Source of the DNA: an uncultured Pelagibacteraceae bacterium
Lineage (GTDB): Bacteria > Pseudomonadota > Alphaproteobacteria > Pelagibacterales > Pelagibacteraceae
Reading direction: 5' to 3'
NCBI GenBank assembly: GCA_902536385.1
Contig: CACAWY010000007.1
Location: forward strand, 1 to 55,825
DNA: 55,825 bases
Within the stretch, counting starts at the first letter, position 1. Each line of letters opens with the position of its first letter. This document shows positions 44,803-50,905 of this stretch, in pieces. The translations under genes and the position numbers were made by a program. Under the pieces are notes generated by a model that was not told where the DNA came from, ran no database searches, and saw only the letters and a list, made by a program, of their open reading frames with translations.

Positions 44803-45164
44803 CCTTAATAACAAGAAATTTAGAACAAATAAGAAGAGTTGCTAGTCAACATACAAAAGATTTAAAAAAACAAAATACTCAACCTGACTATTCAAATATT
44901 ACAGATACAATGAAGATAGACATTGCGTCTATGAGAAAGTCTAAATTCCATAAAGAGACAAAGAATTACCTATCAACAGATGTTGCTGAAGAAGAGTTAA
45001 TGATGACTTTAAATCATTATTCACTTCACTCTTATAGAGATAGAGTAATGTCGTTTATTACTAAAATTACTCAACAACAACCAAGTGCTTTTACTATGCG
45101 AGTTTGTGCTGAATTTTTGAGTGATATTTTAAACGAATATAAAATAAAGAAAAACATAAAGTAA
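44799..45164 (+). CDS. Element-encoded protein of unknown function, 121 residues
   Basis: I do not recognise this protein. It is predicted to be largely helical and charged, with no signal peptide or membrane segment. The central part ELMMTLNHYSLHSYRDRVMSF and the end MRVCAEFLSDILNEYKIKKN look like two amphipathic helices. It is translated through an ATGA overlap with the 52-residue ORF and is followed after 10 bases by the ribbon-helix-helix-like gene. Operon position suggests a replication or control accessory; nothing in the sequence proves that. Confidence 0.6.
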   Translation: MTLITRNLEQIRRVASQHTKDLKKQNTQPDYSNITDTMKIDIASMRKSKFHKETKNYLSTDVAEEELMMTLNHYSLHSYRDRVMSFITKITQQQPSAFTMRVCAEFLSDILNEYKIKKNIK

Positions 45165-45174
45165 AGATAAGACA

Positions 45175-45363
45175 ATGAAACAAAGAAACTCCCAAAAAAA
45201 GAAAAATATAACGATTTGTGTTGACCCAGTTCAATACGAAATTTTTAAAAACAGAAGAACTAACAATCTTCAATCTGTATCGTCCTTCATTAACCAATTT
45301 ATTACTTACTCAAATCAATCTACAATCGCTGAAAGTAAGATTTTGAATGCGATAAATAGTTAA
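45175..45363 (+). CDS. Ribbon-helix-helix-like small DNA-binding protein
   Basis: Protein of 62 residues. A basic N terminus (KQRNSQKKK) precedes NITICVDPVQYEIFKNRRT, which fits the beta strand and first helix of the RHH/CopG fold. LQSVSSFINQFI fits the second helix with the conserved Ser before it. Such proteins bind short palindromes as dimers and often repress copy number or recombination genes. Candidate operators in the element are the inverted repeat at 47116-47139 and the repeats in the attachment arms. It is the last gene of the plus-strand operon. The fold call rests on pattern only. Confidence 0.55.
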   Translation: MKQRNSQKKKNITICVDPVQYEIFKNRRTNNLQSVSSFINQFITYSNQSTIAESKILNAINS

Positions 45364-45377
45364 TGATTTAACATAAC

Positions 45378-45447
45378 GAGTGTGTGTGCTTTTCTATCAG
45401 CAAACTTTGTATCGTATCTTGTAAAGTTTTCATTAACACACACACTC
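45378..45447. repeat. Nested hairpin/cruciform between convergent element operons
   Basis: GAGTGTGTGTG (45378-45388) pairs perfectly with CACACACACTC (45437-45447). Inside it AAACTTT (45402-45408) pairs with AAAGTTT (45423-45429). It fills the 90-bp space between the 3' ends of the plus and minus operons, so a bidirectional terminator is the simple reading. Its elaborate form also allows a replication-origin role. Confidence 0.6.
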
Positions 45448-45453
45448 ACTCAT

Positions 45454-45900
45454 TTAAGTGTCTAACTTGTATTCAATAACAATATAACTTCTATACTTTC
45501 CACCTTGTACAAAAGTTTTATCATAAACAATTTTGTATTGATTTAAATTAGTCTCAAATATTTGTGCTACTTCATTTGAAGTATAAGATTTATTGATACC
45601 AGACTTTGTATCTTCTTTAATAGTTTGACTTTCATTTTTAATTAACGAATTAGACAAACTATCACTTACTAAAACCTTTGCTTGTAAAAGTGCTTTAGAT
45701 TTTGCTAGTTCAAACGATTTGCTAGTAGAAGTACCGCAACCATAAATCTTGCTATCGCTACTTTTGTATTTACTACAAACTGCTTCATTAACTTTAAGAA
45801 AGTCCGACATATTGCTAATAGTAGTTTTATTCTTTGCTATATTGTTTGATGAACAACCAACAAGAACAAGACCGACTAATAAGACTAGAATAGTCCTCAT
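45454..45900 (-). CDS. LPP20-like lipoprotein
   Basis: Protein of 148 residues with a lipoprotein signal peptide: MRTILVLLVGLVLVGC gives a lipobox L-V-G-C with Cys16 as the lipidated residue. The mature part has IYGCGTSTSKSFELAKSKALLQAKVLVSDSL. This is the A-x3-A-type helical pattern of LPP20/FlgP-like outer-membrane lipoproteins, followed by a beta-rich C terminus (YRSYIVIEYKL). A strong Shine-Dalgarno (AAAGGGGG) precedes the ATG. It is the last gene of the minus-strand operon that starts with the serine recombinase. A surface role such as altering the host envelope is possible but not shown. Confidence 0.7.
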   Translation of the reverse strand: MRTILVLLVGLVLVGCSSNNIAKNKTTISNMSDFLKVNEAVCSKYKSSDSKIYGCGTSTSKSFELAKSKALLQAKVLVSDSLSNSLIKNESQTIKEDTKSGINKSYTSNEVAQIFETNLNQYKIVYDKTFVQGGKYRSYIVIEYKLDT

Positions 45901-45914
45901 TTATTTACCCCCTT

Positions 45915-46154
45915 TCAAAGATTTTCTAAAATTCCCATAAACACCATAATTACCGAGTTTTGATACCTCTCATCAGTTAACCAAGTGACCAAGAAATTTT
46001 GTTTGTTAAGTGTTTCTGTTTCAGTACAAGACTTGATGATTTTTTCGCTAATTACTTTACCATTTTCAATAACTTGTTGTGTTTGATAAACGCAATTGTC
46101 TTCTGCCTTTGCTACTGAAATTAAAAATAGAAATATAAAAACAAATCTAATCAT
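45915..46154 (-). CDS. Small exported protein, 79 residues
   Basis: I choose ATG 46154 (MIRFVFIFLFLISVAKA), which has a GAAAGG Shine-Dalgarno seven bases upstream; an upstream in-frame ATG at 46172 would place a charged tail before the signal peptide. A signal peptide is clear, with cleavage likely after AKA. The mature part has two cysteines (NCVYQ and KSCTE), suggesting one disulfide, and a hydrophobic C terminus (NSVIMVFMGILENL). The 5' end overlaps the upstream gene by 8 bases. The family is unknown. Confidence 0.6.
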   Translation of the reverse strand: MIRFVFIFLFLISVAKAEDNCVYQTQQVIENGKVISEKIIKSCTETETLNKQNFLVTWLTDERYQNSVIMVFMGILENL

Positions 46155-46392
46155 AGATTTGCCTTTCAACATTCAACAATTCTTTTTGAAGTTTAGTACC
46201 TATCAATTTTAATAGTAGAATAGTCGCATAATCCGCCTCATTTTTAATGATTTTTGAACGACAATGACTATTACATTCAGAACTGAACATATGAGTAATT
46301 GTTGCCTCAAAATATGAAGTAGAACGACCAAATGCTACTGCTGTTGTTAATAGACAGAAACTAAAGAAAAGAATTGTTAACAATCTAAACAT
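46147..46392 (-). CDS. Small exported protein, 81 residues
   Basis: Starts at ATG 46392 (MFRLLTILFFSFCLL), within the end of the serine recombinase gene (8-base overlap), with AAAGGAAT as a plausible ribosome site. The signal peptide probably ends at AVA/FGRS. The mature part contains SSECNSHCRSK, a close cysteine pair, then NEADYATILLLKLIGTKL, an amphipathic helix. It resembles small periplasmic accessory proteins but no family is recognised. It overlaps the next exported protein gene by 8 bases, so the operon is tightly coupled. Confidence 0.6.
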   Translation of the reverse strand: MFRLLTILFFSFCLLTTAVAFGRSTSYFEATITHMFSSECNSHCRSKIIKNEADYATILLLKLIGTKLQKELLNVERQIYD

Positions 46393-47095
46393 CACACATA
46401 TTCCTTTCTAACTCTACATTGCTAATGTTTTTGATTAGTTGTTCTTCTCTATCTCTAGTTAAGAGTTTGTTAATGAAAGAAAAATGCCATTTTCTACTAG
46501 TATATTTTTCCATAAATGACTTAATCTCTTTATACTTTTTACCTTTTGCTCTTAACGATTTAACGAGATTAATTTCTTTCTGTTCTTTTTCACAAACAAC
46601 AAGTTGACCATTTTCACCCAAGTCATAACCTTTTTTGACTTTGCCACCTGTGTATTTGCCTTGTTTTATCATTTTATCTTTTGCTATTTTTTGTTTTTCA
46701 GATAACGATTTTCTGTACCATTCAGACATAATAGAAAGTATCTGATAAAAGACTGACCCAAGACTATCAGATGAAATAACATCTCCTAAATCAGTAAAGA
46801 TTAGTCTGATTTTAAGTCTTCTATATTTCTCAACATCATTAACTAACCCATAATGAGAACGAGAATATCTATCTAATGCTGAACAGATAATAGTATCGCC
46901 TTTTTTAAGTTTAGTAGTTAACAAACCACCTTGCTCTCTTTGATAAAGTAATAATCCACCAGAACACACATCTTCAAACCATTCGTTAACTCTTAAATTG
47001 TGAATATTACAATACGAATTTATTTTGAATTTTTGTGTATCAAAAGAACTTGTTTTACCTTCTTCACTAGACTTTCGTAAGTATCCATAAATCAT
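46385..47095 (-). CDS. Serine recombinase (resolvase/invertase type)
   Basis: Site-specific recombinase of 236 residues. The N-terminal catalytic domain begins IYGYLRKSSEEG, with Ser9 as the nucleophile and Arg7 nearby. GDTIICSALDRYSRSHYG is the conserved D-R-x-S-R block, and SEWYRKSLSEKQK ends the E helix. The C-terminal part (INLVKSLRAKGKKYKEIKSF) is a helix-turn-helix DNA-binding region. The AAAGGAG Shine-Dalgarno is strong. A perfect 9+9 inverted repeat lies 21 bases before the start. It probably resolves dimers or inverts a segment, or controls its own operon; a main integrase role is already covered by the tyrosine recombinase. It is the first gene of an operon carrying three exported proteins. 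Confidence 0.93.
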   Translation of the reverse strand: MIYGYLRKSSEEGKTSSFDTQKFKINSYCNIHNLRVNEWFEDVCSGGLLLYQREQGGLLTTKLKKGDTIICSALDRYSRSHYGLVNDVEKYRRLKIRLIFTDLGDVISSDSLGSVFYQILSIMSEWYRKSLSEKQKIAKDKMIKQGKYTGGKVKKGYDLGENGQLVVCEKEQKEINLVKSLRAKGKKYKEIKSFMEKYTSRKWHFSFINKLLTRDREEQLIKNISNVELERNMCDV

Positions 47096-47115
47096 AAAAA
47101 ACTCCTTTCAATTAA

Positions 47116-47139
47116 TTCACTATGATAAGACATAGTGAA
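47116..47139. promoter_or_regulatory. 24-bp palindrome at the serine recombinase promoter
   Basis: TTCACTATG-ATAAGA-CATAGTGAA, perfect 9-bp arms, ends 21 bases before the recombinase start codon. Position and symmetry suggest an operator, for the RHH-like protein or for the recombinase itself, or a recombination half-site pair. Confidence 0.6.
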
Positions 47140-47267
47140 AACGCTAACAAAAACCTAGTCCTAGTCAACCATTTGCTTGTATTGATACTCTTACACAATC
47201 CAATAGACAATTATGACTTACACAAAAAGAACGACTATTTGATGAATTTTTATGATTTTAAAGTGAG

Positions 47268-47353
47268 TGGTGCGAGAGATGGGACTTGAACCCATACGTC
47301 CTTACGAACAAAAGTTTTTGAAACTTTCTTGTCTGCCTTTCCAACACTCTCGC
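47268..47353 (-). tRNA. Element-borne complete tRNA-Leu(CAA)
   Basis: 86-nt tRNA on the minus strand with encoded CCA. The acceptor GCGAGAG pairs with CTCTCGC, the discriminator is A, and the long variable arm is GTTC-GTAA-GGAC. The anticodon stem AAAGT/ACTTT encloses the loop TTCAAAA, giving anticodon CAA (decodes UUG). The T arm contains GGGTTCAAGTCCC. It differs throughout from the split host gene, including the anticodon stem and loop position 32, yet has the same anticodon. It lies 20 bases after the integrase stop codon on the same strand. Confidence 0.95.
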
Positions 47354-47373
47354 ATAAAGTTTTATTAAAAAAA

Positions 47374-48630
47374 TTAAGATACTGATTTTAGTTTAGTTCG
47401 TCCTGTAGTCAACCAGACATCTAACATACTTTCTATTGCTGAATTTGCTGTGTAATGATTATCAATCATTGCTGTACTTGTTCCACAATTCTTTGCTATT
47501 GCGTTTGAATGTACACCTTTGTCCAACATAAATTGAATAAACATATTTCTAAAAGACTTACTATCAATAGTAAGAACAGCATCACCTCTTTTGATAGTCT
47601 TTAATTTTGCCTCATTAAGTAAAGAGTTAAGTCCTTCTCTAAAAGAATTAACACCCCATATTCTACCTTTTAACTGACCAAGACCTGTTGTCTTATATAA
47701 AGTGATTAGTCGTTTGTATGCGAAATATGCTGATGAAACAGACTTACAAAATCGTTCATTAGTTTTAGATTTTCTGACCCATATTTTTAGATAGTACCTT
47801 GAGTTATCGTCTAATTTAATTTCATTCAACAATGCTTGTTTAGACTTTTGCCTATCAACCAAAGTCACATCTTCAAAGTGTAAATTAAGACATTCATCAA
47901 CCCTTAAACCAGTACCGACCATAAACACTATAAATTGATGTAATCGTTCTCTTTCAAATCTAATTCTTAAAGTACGACCAGATTGATACCTTTTCCTAGA
48001 GACAGATTGTAAAGTTTTATATTGTTCATAAGTAAGACCTGCTCTTTTAGTCCTTTGTGACCTTAATTTTTTAGATAGTATTTTTGCTATATTCTCTAAC
48101 TTATCTTTTCTGATTTTGTTATTATAACACCATTTATTAAAACCTGAGATTGCCATTAAATCTCCTTTTAAAGTTGCCCCTCTTAATACTTTAGATTGTG
48201 CTTTTGCTCTTGCTAATCTCCAAACCATATAAGTCTTTTGTAAATCAGTTGATGTATAAGTCGCTGCCTTTAAATTCATAAAGTCATTACATTTAGAAAT
48301 GTAGTTCCATCTCTCTTTGTACCAAGTCTTTGTTCGTTGCTCTTTATCAGTTGAATTTTGAATATCAGATAAGAAACGATTTAATAAATCTTTGATTGAA
48401 TTTTGATGTATTTGAATATTATGTTTCTTTTTAAATTGTAGTTCATCATACCATTTAAAAAGTATGTCTTTTGCCTTTGTGAAGTTAGAAGTACCAGATG
48501 ATTTAATAGTTTGTTTAGATTGTATGAAAGTTCTACCTACCCAATTTTTAGACCTTAACTTACCATTGTATCTGTCTGTACGAACATAGATGTGTAATTT
48601 ATTGTCTTTAAATGAGTGAATTTTGCCCAT
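47374..48630 (-). CDS. int: Tyrosine recombinase (integrase)
   Basis: Phage-type integrase of 418 residues. The N-terminal ~70 residues are a basic arm-binding domain (KLRSKNWVGRTFIQSKQT). A helical core-binding domain spans about 80-180, and the catalytic domain about 200-400. Catalytic residues visible are Arg243 in GTGLRVDECLNL, a Lys near 287 (VRKSKTNE), Arg361 in SKSFRNMF and the nucleophile Tyr393 in MIDNHYTAN. The usual His of H-x-x-R is Lys358 here, a tolerated variant, and the second His/Trp position is Thr (NCGTST). The start lies about 120 bases downstream of the tRNA 5' half on the same strand. The replacement tRNA follows 20 bases after the stop codon. Confidence 0.95.
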   Translation of the reverse strand: MGKIHSFKDNKLHIYVRTDRYNGKLRSKNWVGRTFIQSKQTIKSSGTSNFTKAKDILFKWYDELQFKKKHNIQIHQNSIKDLLNRFLSDIQNSTDKEQRTKTWYKERWNYISKCNDFMNLKAATYTSTDLQKTYMVWRLARAKAQSKVLRGATLKGDLMAISGFNKWCYNNKIRKDKLENIAKILSKKLRSQRTKRAGLTYEQYKTLQSVSRKRYQSGRTLRIRFERERLHQFIVFMVGTGLRVDECLNLHFEDVTLVDRQKSKQALLNEIKLDDNSRYYLKIWVRKSKTNERFCKSVSSAYFAYKRLITLYKTTGLGQLKGRIWGVNSFREGLNSLLNEAKLKTIKRGDAVLTIDSKSFRNMFIQFMLDKGVHSNAIAKNCGTSTAMIDNHYTANSAIESMLDVWLTTGRTKLKSVS

Positions 48631-48676
48631 ACTTTAGAAAAGTATAACACATTTTAATCAATGCGTGTATAGAATG

Positions 48677-48712
48677 ATGTTAGAGTGATGTAAGATAATG
48701 CGTATTGCGTAA
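48677..48712. repeat. Right attachment arm: integrase arm-type sites
   Basis: Tandem 11-bp repeats ATGTTAGAGTG (48677-48687) and ATGTAAGATAA (48688-48698) are in the same orientation as the left pair. TTGCGTAA at 48705-48712 is the inverse of the left TTACGCAA. The 54-bp distance to the core nearly matches the 57 bp on the left. Confidence 0.65.
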
Positions 48713-48724
48713 AACCTAGACCTA
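48711..48724. repeat. Copy of a 14-bp motif also at 47150-47163
   Basis: AAAACCTAGACCTA here and AAAACCTAGTCCTA at 47150-47163 differ at one base, in the same orientation. They flank the integrase plus tRNA-Leu module. They could be accessory-protein sites or a trace of module acquisition; chance is not excluded. Confidence 0.35.
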
Positions 48725-48751
48725 ATTTGACTTATTTGAACTAATTAACAC

Positions 48752-48791
48752 ATTTTGAGTCCGGCGCGTCTACCAGTTCCACCATTCGCCC
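48752..48791 (-). pseudogene. 5' half of host tRNA-Leu(CAA), split by insertion
   Basis: This is the minus-strand 5' part of the split tRNA. It holds the acceptor strand GGGCGAA, the D arm (GGTGGAACTGGTAGACGCG), the 5' anticodon stem CCGG and the loop up to ACTCAAAAT. Downstream bases (GTGTTAATTAG) cannot form the 3' anticodon stem, T arm or acceptor strand, so no functional tRNA can form here. The host promoter upstream of 48791 is retained and now points into the element toward integrase. The last 9 bases (48752-48760) are the right copy of the core repeat. Confidence 0.93.
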
Positions 48792-48805
48792 TTTTTTTAA
48801 ACAAT

Positions 48806-49651
48806 CTAATTGATTTTTCTTACTATGAGAACAAAAATAATAGAGGTACAAAGCATAACTAAAGCGTAGGCTGCTGTAGGTACCATAAACATAATATCAT
48901 CAAATAATTGTGTTGTTACAAACACTGCTAAAGTTCCGTTTTGTAAGCCACATTCTAATGAAATACATTTTCTTTGCGCAATACCTGTTGTCCAAAATTT
49001 TGCAACATAATATCCAACAAAAATCATAGTCATATTTAAAATGAAAGCTATTAACCCTGCTTTAGTTATATAAGAAACAATATTATCCCACTCCTCTACA
49101 TAAATTGCGATAAATACTACTAAAAATAAAATTACTGACAATCTTTGAATAATTAGAGTTTTGGAAATAATAAAATTAGGCATTAAGCTTCTAACAGTCA
49201 TTCCAAAAATAACAGGAACGGTTACTACAAAGAACATTTTAATTGATATATTAAACATTGATATATCTTTTGCTGTCTCAATCCCTAAAAATTCAGCCGA
49301 ATTAAAGATTATTAATGGAACGGTGAAAATACTTAATAAACTGACAATCGATGTTAGACTTACTGATAAAGCAACATCTCCATCAGCAAACTTGGTAAGA
49401 ATATTAGAGGTTACTCCTCCTGGTGCTGCAGCTATTACCATAACTCCTAAAGCTATTTCTGGTGTAAGCGAAATAATGTTAATTAAAATTAAAGCAATTA
49501 TTGGAAGCAAAATAACCTGACATAAAAAACCTACAAAGAAATCTCTTGGGCTTTTTAAGACTCTTGTAAAATTTCCAACCGTTAAGCCAAGACCTAAACC
49601 GAACATTATTATGGCGAGACATACGGGTGCTATTTTAGTTACGATTTCCAC
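48806..49651 (-). CDS. Bile-acid:sodium symporter family (BASS) transporter
   Basis: Membrane protein of 281 residues with about nine to ten transmembrane helices, BASS/SBF family. It shows IIMFGLGLGLTVGNFTRVLKSP near the start (cited as FGLGLGLTVGNF), MVIAAAPGGVTSNILTKFADGDVALS with the conserved P-G-G crossover helix, and SLECGLQNGTLAVFV with the E-x-G-x-Q-N signature that forms the Na+ site. Bacterial members import organic anions such as pantoate or keto acids; the substrate is not assigned. It is transcribed toward the split tRNA gene and is preceded by the tandem-HTH gene after 17 bases. Confidence 0.9.
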   Translation of the reverse strand: MEIVTKIAPVCLAIIMFGLGLGLTVGNFTRVLKSPRDFFVGFLCQVILLPIIALILINIISLTPEIALGVMVIAAAPGGVTSNILTKFADGDVALSVSLTSIVSLLSIFTVPLIIFNSAEFLGIETAKDISMFNISIKMFFVVTVPVIFGMTVRSLMPNFIISKTLIIQRLSVILFLVVFIAIYVEEWDNIVSYITKAGLIAFILNMTMIFVGYYVAKFWTTGIAQRKCISLECGLQNGTLAVFVTTQLFDDIMFMVPTAAYALVMLCTSIIFVLIVRKIN

Positions 49652-49668
49652 TGCTTTTTATTAATTGT

Positions 49669-50718
49669 TTATTCTACTTTAAATGATGAGTTCTTCATTA
49701 GGTCGAAAATTGTGGTTACGAAACCAGCTTTATGCTTTTGGTTATGCATATAATTTTGTTCAAAAGATTTTATGTTTTTAGGAGATGGTAAAAGCATATA
49801 TTCTAGCTTTTTGTTTTTTGTAACTAATTTTTGTTTTAAAAGGTATTTTAATTTTCTAATCACAGTGGCTCTAGGGATCGTTGAAATTTCAGAAATAGAA
49901 GATGCGTTTATTCCATTTTTAGGAGTATGCCTTAAAAGATCCAAATATAAGTCAGCGTAAGTTCTTGGATCTTCAACAACTCTGCTTTTTACTTGTTTTG
50001 AATAATCGGTAAATTGTGAGATACCAATAGCACCCCAAACATTCCACGTTTCTAAATCACCAAAAAAAAATCTGTGTCTTACTAAAAAGGGAATCTGAAG
50101 CCTTAGCCAATGTTGCCAACATATAGTAAAGTAAGTGTCTATAAATTTCTCGATTTCTTCTTTTGTGAATGGTCTTCCAAACCAGTCCTCTTTCCCAAGG
50201 ATGGAGCTGGTTTTTTCTAAGAAGTTCGCCATCATTGTTTTTGAATTAGATGGTTTTTGAACACGATTTATTGTGTTATTAAAAAATATAGTTTTCCCCT
50301 TTCTAAAAATTATATTTTGACTTTGTAAAAAATTAACTTTTCTTCTTATTGTTTCTTTAGGAATATTAAGCTCTTTTGAAATCTCAATAAGGTTAATCTT
50401 ATCAATATTTAATTCGTTTTTTTCGTAGAATTCTTGAAATGAAAGATATTGAAAACGATCTGAATATTTTTGAAAAACTTGATTTACCAAATAAATTAGA
50501 ATTAGATAACTATCATAATCTCTAAAGGTGCTATAAGCATTATTGCACCATGATTGCTGTAACTTAAACCACAAAGATACTGTATCATTGGAGTGTTTAG
50601 ATAAAACTTCATAAACACTTTCAGAATTAAGAGTTTTGTATACTTTATTTTCAAGTGAAGGTTTCTTCTTTAAATGCTCGAATATTTTAACTGTTTTCAA
50701 ATCTACCGGTTTAGACAT
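49669..50718 (-). CDS. Protein with two helix-turn-helix segments, unknown function
   Basis: Protein of 349 residues with no family that I can name. Two similar winged-helix-like motifs are visible: ISKELNIPKETIRRKVNFL (about 113-131) and ISEISTIPRATVIRKLKYL (about 275-293). Both have the I-P-x-x-T-x-x-R-K pattern and are followed by a basic wing (IIFRKGKTIFF and LVTKNKKLEYM). Between them is an aromatic-rich region (CWQHWLRLQIPFLVRHRFFF). Two DNA-binding units on one chain suggest a regulator binding a two-part or looped site. Neighbours are a BASS transporter downstream and a tiny membrane protein upstream, which may be its targets or partners. Confidence 0.7.
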   Translation of the reverse strand: MSKPVDLKTVKIFEHLKKKPSLENKVYKTLNSESVYEVLSKHSNDTVSLWFKLQQSWCNNAYSTFRDYDSYLILIYLVNQVFQKYSDRFQYLSFQEFYEKNELNIDKINLIEISKELNIPKETIRRKVNFLQSQNIIFRKGKTIFFNNTINRVQKPSNSKTMMANFLEKTSSILGKEDWFGRPFTKEEIEKFIDTYFTICWQHWLRLQIPFLVRHRFFFGDLETWNVWGAIGISQFTDYSKQVKSRVVEDPRTYADLYLDLLRHTPKNGINASSISEISTIPRATVIRKLKYLLKQKLVTKNKKLEYMLLPSPKNIKSFEQNYMHNQKHKAGFVTTIFDLMKNSSFKVE

Positions 50719-50719
50719 T

Positions 50720-50905
50720 TTATTTTTTCCACGTTACACTTTGATTGATTAAAATAGCCATTAAGATCCATATAATAAATGTTCCTTCCGGCGAAAAACC
50801 GTAATCAGCCCCAAACATTCCTGCAACTATGACGATTGAATAAATAGCAACAGTAGATAATATTAAACTTGCCAGATACCTAAGGATTGTGCATTTTAAA
50901 TTCAT
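50720..50905 (-). CDS. Small two-span membrane protein, 61 residues
   Basis: Hydrophobic protein with two predicted membrane helices: YLASLILSTVAIYSIVIVAG and TFIIWILMAILINQSV, separated by a short loop (MFGADYGFSPEG). It ends in a basic VTWKK. One base separates its stop from the start of the tandem-HTH gene, so they are probably one transcript. Its ATG overlaps the divergent DedA start in a CATG. It may be a membrane partner or sensor for the regulator downstream; this is inference. Confidence 0.6.
   Translation of the reverse strand: MNLKCTILRYLASLILSTVAIYSIVIVAGMFGADYGFSPEGTFIIWILMAILINQSVTWKK

Larger units (their letters stand above)
43718..48760. mobile_element. Integrated ~5.03-kb element inside a tRNA-Leu(CAA) gene
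   Basis: The element is bounded by direct copies of ATTTTGAGT and interrupts a tRNA-Leu(CAA) in its anticodon loop. It encodes a tyrosine integrase, a serine recombinase, a candidate HUH-type Rep, a ribbon-helix-helix-like protein, two small exported proteins, a lipoprotein and a complete replacement tRNA-Leu(CAA). Both ends carry tandem 11-bp arm-type repeats at similar distances from the core. The left operon (44053-45363) is on the plus strand and the right operon (47095-45454) on the minus strand; they converge on a nested hairpin. No phage structural, packaging or conjugation genes are recognisable. It may be a small integrative plasmid-like or satellite element. Confidence 0.9.

Noticed and set aside
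43718-48760. Group I or II intron in the tRNA-Leu anticodon loop
   Set aside because: Anticodon-loop introns are known in bacterial tRNA-Leu genes. However, the insert is 5 kb with recombinases, direct 9-bp repeats and integrase arm sites, and I saw no intron core.
43718-48760. Complete prophage
   Set aside because: There are no terminase, portal, capsid, tail or lysis genes, and the coding space is too small.
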